DNA from: CAZXDS01 sp964639525
GTDB taxonomy: Bacteria; Bacteroidota; Ignavibacteria; Ignavibacteriales; Melioribacteraceae
NCBI GenBank assembly: GCA_964639525.1
Contig: CAZXDS010000176.1
Location: 1 to 6,924, forward strand
Reading direction: 5' to 3'
DNA: 6,924 bases
Position numbers and translations under genes: made by a program. Positions 1 through 5,000 of this stretch are shown in pieces (within the stretch, counting starts at the first letter, position 1; the number at the start of each line of letters is the position of its first letter). Under the pieces are notes generated by a model. It did no database searches and was not told where the DNA came from. It worked only from the letters and a program-made list of their open reading frames with translations.

Positions 1-13
1 GTGCGAAATGTAC

Positions 14-138
14 TAACTAACATTCGCCGCTGCGAATTAAGTGTTGGAATGCGAACCCAAAACAAAATATCTCATTAACCAATGTTCGCCGCGGCGAATT
101 ATCCGTTGGAATATGAGCTCAAAAACAAAATATCCCTA
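14..138. repeat. tandem pair of about 62-63 bp units at the left edge
   Basis: Unit 1 starts at 14 and unit 2 at 76. Both read TAAC-(C/T)-AA, then a TTCGCCGC(G/T)GCGAA core, then a GTTGGAAT block, then CAAAA(A)CAAAATAT. They differ by scattered substitutions and one base of length. Unit 1 has a damaged core palindrome (ATTCGC-CGCT-GCGAAT), while that of unit 2 is perfect. Both lie in the opposite orientation to the related units at 336 and 644. Confidence 0.8.
76..109 (-). repeat. compound palindrome with nested GC-rich core (inverted copy)
   Basis: CCAATG, then the perfect 14-bp palindrome TTCGCCGCGGCGAA (85-98), then TTATCCGTTGG. It is nearly the reverse complement of the units at 336-366 and 644-674. 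The left flank TCTCATTAACCAA (70-82) recurs at 469-481 and 689-701. Confidence 0.85.
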
Positions 139-155
139 ACCCGTTTCAACGGGTT
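138..155. repeat. perfect palindrome AACCCGTT-TC-AACGGGTT
   Basis: Two 8-base arms flank a TC centre, and TTTTA follows. The downstream text (CGGGTTTTAA at 150-159) recurs at 402-411 in the decayed unit near 388-408. Confidence 0.85.
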
Positions 156-248
156 TTAAGAGTTCACACACAACCTTTTCATCCGATGGATTTTAGCAAA
201 GTAATCCAAACTCCATAGCCAGGTTACTTGTTTTTATTACTTACTATA

Positions 249-264
249 AACCGGTGAACCGGTT
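249..264. repeat. perfect palindrome AACCGGT-GA-ACCGGTT, copy A
   Basis: Two 7-base arms flank a GA centre. The identical element, with identical flanks ACTATA and ATG, is at 556-571, 307 bp to the right. Confidence 0.9.
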
Positions 265-290
265 ATGGGATTATTCTTGCTTTCCTTATA

Positions 291-310
291 CCAATGGATG
301 AATCCATTGG
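291..310. repeat. perfect palindrome CCAATGGAT-GA-ATCCATTGG, copy A
   Basis: Two 9-base arms (10 with the flanking A/T) flank a GA centre, followed by TTAG. The identical element is at 599-618, 308 bp away. Confidence 0.9.
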
Positions 311-335
311 TTAGTGCTGACAGCCTTTCTTTAAT

Positions 336-366
336 CCAATGGATAATTCGCCGCGGCGAACATTGG
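336..366 (+). repeat. compound palindrome with nested TTCGCCGCGGCGAA core, copy A
   Basis: Outer arms CCAATG (336-341) and CATTGG (361-366) enclose a 5-nt one-sided bulge GATAA and the perfect 14-bp GC-rich palindrome at 347-360. TTAGCA follows. All 31 bases are identical to 644-674. Confidence 0.9.
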
Positions 367-477
367 TTAGCACAAGCAACATTCTGTAACCATAATATTA
401 GCGGGTTTTAACACGACACACATTGCAACTTTTTCCATAGAGTAAATCCACTTGTTAATATAAACAACTCTCATTAA

Positions 478-497
478 CCAACGGATTTATCCGTTGG
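478..497. repeat. perfect palindrome CCAACGGAT-TT-ATCCGTTGG
   Basis: Two 9-base arms flank a TT centre. The left flank from 462 is identical for 21 bases to that of the unit at 698-718 (682-702). The arms differ from those at 291 and 599 by a compensated T-A to C-G pair. Confidence 0.88.
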
Positions 498-523
498 TGT
501 TGAATAACCCAACCAACCACCGT

Positions 524-539
524 AACCAGTTTACTGGTT
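524..539. repeat. perfect palindrome AACCAGT-TT-ACTGGTT
   Basis: Two 7-base arms flank a TT centre, followed by TTAGCA. A degenerate counterpart (AGCCAGGTTACTTG) lies at about 217-230, 307 bp to the left, with its arms no longer complementary. Confidence 0.85.
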
Positions 540-555
540 TTAGCATCCCACTATA

Positions 556-571
556 AACCGGTGAACCGGTT
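556..571. repeat. perfect palindrome AACCGGT-GA-ACCGGTT, copy B
   Basis: Identical to 249-264, including the ACTATA left flank. The linker to the next palindrome has diverged and is 1 base longer than in copy A. Confidence 0.9.
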
Positions 572-598
572 ATGAACATCTTCTCGCATTTCTTTAAC

Positions 599-618
599 CC
601 AATGGATGAATCCATTGG
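599..618. repeat. perfect palindrome CCAATGGAT-GA-ATCCATTGG, copy B
   Basis: Identical to 291-310. It is followed by TTAGCGCAGCG, where copy A has TTAGTGCTGAC. Confidence 0.9.
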
Positions 619-643
619 TTAGCGCAGCGAACTTTTCTTTCTC

Positions 644-674
644 CCAATGGATAATTCGCCGCGGCGAACATTGG
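644..674 (+). repeat. compound palindrome with nested TTCGCCGCGGCGAA core, copy B
   Basis: Identical over 31 bases to 336-366, with the core at 655-668, and followed by TTAGCA. It lies just beyond the kinase stop codon, so on the minus strand it could form the first strong hairpin in the 3' untranslated region. No T-run follows it on the minus strand, so it is not a classical terminator. Confidence 0.9.
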
Positions 675-693
675 TTAGCAAAAACAACTCTCA

Positions 694-1851
694 TTAACCA
701 ACTGATTCATCCGATTGGATTGATTTTTTTATCGGAATTGTTACAGTAAATTTTGACCCTTTGCCAAGTTCGCTTTCAACATTTATTTTACCTTTTACCT
801 TATCTAATAAACCCTTTACTATCGAAAGTCCCAAACCTGTTCCTTGAATGTGAGCGGTATCCTCGGCTCTGTAAAATTCCTTGAAAATATTTTTTATGTC
901 TTTTTCATGAATCCCGGTTCCCTGATCGCCGACAACAAAAATTAGATTATTTTTTTTCTCGCTTACGTCTAATTCAATATTACCGCCTTTGGGAGAATAT
1001 TTAATTGCATTCGATATCAAATTTAATAAAATTGTTCTAATAACTTCTTTGTCAAGAAGGTAATTATTTTTAGGGACATTAATAGAATGTACTAATTTAT
1101 GATTTAGTGTAAACTGCGGTTTTGCTTCACCAATAACCCCATTGATAATATCCGGTAAATTCACAGTCTCAAAATTTAAAGTTTGTTTCCCACTATCTAA
1201 CCTGCTTACTTTAAGCACATCGTCAAGCATTCCTGTTAATCGGTTTATTGAGCCTCTCATTTGTCCGAATTGTGCTTTCCTTTTATTTACTGTCCAATTA
1301 TCTCCGAATAGTTCCAACAAGTCAACTGAAGAAAATATTGATGTTAAAGGAGTTCTGAACTCGTGCGAAACAGTGGAAATAAATTGAGTTTTCAGTTTGT
1401 TCAAATTTTTCTCATTATTTAGAGCGAGGTTTAGAGCTTTTTCAAGCTTTTTAAGCTTGGTAATATTTCTTGCGGAACCTATAACGGCTACAACATTACC
1501 TTTGTTATCAAATTCAGGGACTAACTGTAAATCAAGCCAAGGTTTTTCTTTCTGTTTCATCACAGGCGAAGAAAATTCTATTCTTTTTTCTTTTTTTGTC
1601 TTGAAAACTTCGCGGATTGCCTTTTCTTTTAATTCAATTATTTCTTTGGGAAACCCAAGTTCTCTATCTGTTTTTCCTATAAGTTTATCAACCGGTATTC
1701 CGGTATTATTTTCAATAATCGGGTTTATATATAAATATCGGAACGACTTATCATATCTTGCAATGATGTCCATAGAATTTTCCGATAATGCTCTGAAAGT
1801 TTCCTCTGATTTTTTTAATTCAAAAGTTCTTTCTTGCACAAGTAATTCCAA
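694..1851 (-). CDS. C-terminal kinase portion: PAS, HisKA and HATPase_c (downstream fragment of the split sensor kinase)
   Basis: This is the catalytic core of the interrupted kinase. It autophosphorylates on a His and would pass the phosphate to a response regulator. Residues are numbered from the TTG at 1849-1851. A coiled linker lies at 1-15, and a PAS domain at about 16-137 (ENSMDIIARYDKSFRYLYINP, ending SARNITKLKK). HisKA lies at about 150-220, with the H-box SHEFRTPLTS and phospho-acceptor His163. HATPase_c lies at about 255-376: N-box NLISNAIKYSPKGG (Asn277, Asn281), G1 box GDQGTGI (Asp309), F-box FKEFYRA, and G2 box GTGLGLSIVK. All catalytic boxes are intact. There is no receiver domain. 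TTG is a nominal start with no convincing ribosome-binding site. The same frame continues upstream to 2019 and completes a PAS domain that begins before the TGA. The first in-frame ATG is Met27 at 1771-1773, inside the PAS. The last residues (about IQSDESVG) and the TAA come from a palindromic repeat unit. Separate translation is uncertain. Confidence 0.8.
   Translation of the reverse strand: MELLVQERTFELKKSEETFRALSENSMDIIARYDKSFRYLYINPIIENNTGIPVDKLIGKTDRELGFPKEIIELKEKAIREVFKTKKEKRIEFSSPVMKQKEKPWLDLQLVPEFDNKGNVVAVIGSARNITKLKKLEKALNLALNNEKNLNKLKTQFISTVSHEFRTPLTSIFSSVDLLELFGDNWTVNKRKAQFGQMRGSINRLTGMLDDVLKVSRLDSGKQTLNFETVNLPDIINGVIGEAKPQFTLNHKLVHSINVPKNNYLLDKEVIRTILLNLISNAIKYSPKGGNIELDVSEKKNNLIFVVGDQGTGIHEKDIKNIFKEFYRAEDTAHIQGTGLGLSIVKGLLDKVKGKINVESELGKGSKFTVTIPIKKSIQSDESVG
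698..718. repeat. imperfect palindromic unit overlapping the 3' end of the kinase gene
   Basis: CCAACTGATTCATCCGATTGG keeps CCAA/TTGG ends but has mismatched inner arms. Its flank TCTCATTAACCAA (689-701) is shared with other units. Read on the minus strand, it encodes the last kinase residues (about QSDESVG), and the repeat foot GGTTAA supplies the TAA stop at 694-696. Confidence 0.8.
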
Positions 1852-2019
1852 ACTGTCGCGATATTTTTTAACCTCAGCTTCAATGCTTTTCCTTTCGGTA
1901 ATGTCGGTTTTTATCGCACAATAATTTATTGTATTTCCATTTTTGTCCTTAAGCGGCGTAATAACTGCTTCTTCCCAATATAGTTCACCGTTTTTCTTCT
2001 TATTATGAAATTCATCTTT

Positions 2020-2022
2020 TCA
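2020..2022 (-). other. in-frame TGA replacing a conserved PAS tryptophan codon
   Basis: On the minus strand the codons read AAC GGT AAA ATT TGA AAA GAT GAA TTT, giving NGKI-stop-KDEF. The frame then continues through NGELYWEEAVITPLKDK and CAIKTDITERK. This PAS subtype normally has Trp at the stop position (as in GEVWRGEF). A TGG-to-TGA change, which is C to T on the plus strand, accounts for it. The TGA follows an A/T-rich stretch. Genome-wide reading of UGA as Trp is unlikely because the 17 clear Trp codons of the same frame are all TGG. Confidence 0.85.
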
Positions 2023-5000
2023 AATTTTACCGTTTGAGATTCTATTCCACATTTTTACATAAAATTCTTTTGATTGTTCGCCGGACTGTAATATACGGGG
2101 ATTTTGTCCAATTGCTTCTTTTTTTGTGTAGCCGGTAATATTTGTAAAAAATGGATTTACATATTCTATTTTTCCCTCTAAATCTGTAATTACTATCGAA
2201 ACTCTGCTTTGCTGAACAACTTGAGATAATTTTAATATTTCTAATTCGGATTTTCTACTTTCCGAAACATCTCTTATTAAACCGATGAAGCCCAAAACAT
2301 TTCCGTTTGTATCTTTTAAATAAAAAACGGAAGTTTCACCAGGGAAAACAGAGCCGTCTTTTCTCCTATAATTCACAGTATAAGAAAAAGGAGTGCTATC
2401 ATCAAAATGATTTTTTATTACATCACCAAGTTCTGAAAATTGCTTTTCGCTTTCATAAATAAACAGTGTCTTTTTCCCAATAATTTCTTCAATCTTAAAT
2501 CCGAATTGAGTTTCAAATGCGGAATTACAATTTGTGATTTTTCTATCGGTATCAGAAACAATTATTGAATCACGAATACTGTTAAACAAGGATAAATATC
2601 TTAACCGGCTTTCCTTAATTGCCTTTTGCGATTGATAAATTCCTTCGTAATCGCGTGTTACAGAGATAATATGGGGTTCGTTGTTAATTGAAATAACATT
2701 AGCAGACATAAGTCCGTGAATAATTGAGCCGTCTTTTTTACGGAACTCAGCCTCTAAATTTGAAACTTCGCCAAATTGTTGCAAACCCTTAATTAGAAGT
2801 TCTCTATCATTTGGATTTGCCCAAATATTAATTTCCGCAGAAGTTTTCCCAATTGCGTCTTCTCTTGCATAGCCCGTAATTGCAGTAAATCCTTCATTTA
2901 TATCAAGATATGCACCGTCTTTGAGGCGATTAATATTAATTGAATCCGGGGAAGTTTGAAATGTTTTTTTAAATTTTTGTTCGCTTTCTCTAAGTTCTTT
3001 CTCAATTATTTTATTCTCGGTAATATCTTGATGTGTAACAACTATATTTTGGACTTTCCCCAAATTCCCTATTATCGGATAAATTCGTGTACTCAACCAA
3101 CGGACTCTTCCTAAACCTTTTGCTTCGGTTTTTCCAGTAGGATTAAAAGAATATTCCGGTACTAACACAGATTCACCTGCATAAGCTCTTTCAACATATT
3201 TTATTAAACCCGTCTCTTCAACTTCTTTGCTCTTTAAAATATTAAACTTATTAACAGTAGTTTCACCCGGGAAGCTCCATAATTCTTCATATGCTTTATT
3301 AACTGCAATTTGCAGTCCGTCAAGATCATAAATCTCAACAACAAAAGGTGCCTGCTGCATTAGAGACTTAAATTTTTCCTCACTTTGCTTAAGCTCGGAA
3401 TCAGCTTTTAATCTTAAAATAACTTGAGATATTTGCTTTGAAACAAAATTGAGCAATTCAAAATCATCTGGCGAGTATGCATTTGGATTATTGTAATCTT
3501 GAACAACGAGAACACCAAAAACATTTTTTTTTGATTTTAAAGGAATTCCTATCCAAATAGGGGAAGGAATCCCAACTAATGTTGTTTCTCCTTTTTGTTC
3601 CATTAATTTAAGTTTCTTTTCATCAACAATAAGTGGTTCTCCGGTTCTTCTCACATAATCTGTTAAACTATTTTCCAAGGAGAAATTTTTAATATTACTA
3701 ACAGAATCAGTTTCGTCAACAAAATAAGGGAAAGAATAAAGATTATTTTCCTTGTTGTATAATGCAACGAAAAGATTGTTAACTTTTATTAATCCTGAAA
3801 GATGCTTGTGAATTTTTTCAATTCCCTTTTTAAGGGAAGTAGTATCGAAAGAGTCTTTTATAATGTTCCGAATTACAGACTGTACTTTATCGGATTTCAA
3901 CTTATCTTCTTTGGTTTTAGCAAATTCAATAGCGAATGAGATGTCTTTGGTGAGTTCATCCAAGAGATTAATTTCTTCCTTATCAAAGTAATCAATTTCA
4001 TTTGAATAGAAGGCGAGAATGCCAATGACTTTATCGAAAACGAACAATGGAAAAGACGCTACGGAATTAAACCCGTTTTGTTTAGCTGCACTTTGCCATG
4101 GCTTCATTTTTGCGTCAATTAAAATATTATTACTAATAGAAGACTTCCCTGTTTGAATGGCAATTCCGGCAGTACCCTTACTTTTATCTCCCCCATCAAA
4201 TCGTATATCTAAATTTTCAATATAGTTATCAGTAAAACCCTCAGACGCAACAACATTAACTTTTGAATTAGTCTCCTCAATTATTCCAACCAATGCCATT
4301 TGAAAATTTCCAAATTCCACTGCAATGTGGCACAACTCCTTAAAGAGCAAATCGGGATTATCTATTCTCAACAGACTTTTGTTTCCCTTTAATGATAGTA
4401 AATACAATCGGTTCATCTTTGCAAGTTGATTTTGCGTTTTTATTCTTTCTGCAATTTCCCAGATAAAGTTGCCGATAACTGAAACAGAGTGAATATCTTC
4501 TTGTGAATAATCTGTTTCTTTATTCCCGACACCAAGAACGGATAGAATTTTTCCATCACGAATAATAGGAACTGCAAGTTCTCTTATTACTTCGGGATGA
4601 CCTTCGGTAAACCCTTTTCGATTTGGAAGAGTAGCATAATTGTTATGAATAACAGGTTCACGTTTACGAATACAGTCCGCCCATACGCCGGCTTTATCTA
4701 TACTGTAGTGCTGCCCTCCCTCGCCTTCAGCATTGCAGAAAATTGTTTTTGTTGCCGTTGACCAACTTTGAAACGTAACTGAATTTTGATCTTCATCAAT
4801 AATATGATAGAAGCCCATTTTACTGTCAGTTATTTTTTCTGTTTCATTAAGGGCTTCTTCCAAAAATTCTTCAAGACTATGGTTAACTGAATATTCAATA
4901 AGATGCAAACGAGCTGAATTTATTAGTTCATGTCTTCTTTGTTCAGTAATATCGGTAAATATGCAATGTATTTGTTTAAAATTTCCAAATTCATCAAAAG

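Larger units (their letters stand above)
216..408. repeat. higher-order repeat, copy A (about 308 bp period)
   Basis: It contains in order the units at 216, 249, 291, 336 and 388. The same order recurs in copy B from about 523, with every unit offset by 307-308 bp. Palindromes at 249, 291 and 336 are base-for-base identical to their partners. The linker 311-335 matches 619-643 at only 16 of 25 positions by hand count. Confidence 0.8.
14..718. repeat. array of about 14 short palindromic (REP/REPIN-like) units
   Basis: This region has no coding frame that looks real. It holds palindromic or degenerate-palindromic units whose starts lie roughly 33-52 bp apart (after the left-hand pair, near 138, 183, 216, 249, 291, 336, 388, 433, 476, 524, 556, 599, 644 and 698). 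Clear members share an AACC/GGTT foot and a 2-nt centre (TC, GA or TT), but their arms differ: AACCCGTT, AACCGGT, AACCAATGGAT, AACCAACGGAT, AACCAGT. In each perfect unit both arms change together. Linkers often contain TTTCTTT just before a unit, and TTAGC often follows one (near 193, 367, 540, 619 and 675). Units at 388, 433, 183 and 216 are decayed. Resemblance to REP/REPIN elements mobilised by Y1-type (RAYT) transposases is an inference, and no such gene is in the window. Confidence 0.85.
523..718. repeat. higher-order repeat, copy B (about 308 bp period)
   Basis: It contains the units at 524, 556, 599, 644 and 698, parallel to copy A. The last unit differs strongly from its counterpart at 388-408, and instead resembles the unit at 478-497 with its 21-base left flank. 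Its right end is fused to the kinase coding sequence. Confidence 0.75.

Noticed and set aside
636..693. Rho-independent terminator for the kinase gene on the minus strand
   Set aside because: The compound palindrome at 644-674 is a strong hairpin, but a purine-rich stretch follows it in the minus direction rather than a T-run.
14..718. CRISPR array
   Set aside because: The repeated elements are short palindromes with different sequences, and the linkers are related to each other rather than unique. There is no constant direct repeat with uniform spacers, and no cas gene.
136..718. Integron attC array
   Set aside because: GGTTAGC feet superficially resemble attC core sites. However, the spacing of about 43 bp leaves no room for cassettes, the full RYYYAAC/GTTRRRY pairs are not met, and no integrase is seen.
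698..729. Intrinsic terminator on the plus strand (hairpin 698-718, then a T-run at 723-729)
   Set aside because: The hairpin arms are mismatched, the T-run is separated from the hairpin and lies inside the opposite-strand kinase gene, and no plus-strand gene precedes it in the window.
1142..1924. Plus-strand open frames at 1142-1387 and 1397-1924
   Set aside because: They lie antisense to the HisKA/PAS coding sequence, have no recognisable domain, and are low-complexity Ser/Phe-rich as expected from the complement of a Lys/Glu/Asn-rich gene.
2020..2022. Alternative genetic code (UGA read as Trp)
   Set aside because: Only one TGA occurs in the frame, while 17 Trp codons on either side are TGG. 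A UGA-Trp genome that is AT-rich would be expected to use TGA repeatedly.
1852..2022. Frameshift between the two kinase parts
   Set aside because: The two parts are in the same frame, and translation of the 56 codons between the TGA and base 1851 gives good PAS and linker sequence. No indel is needed.
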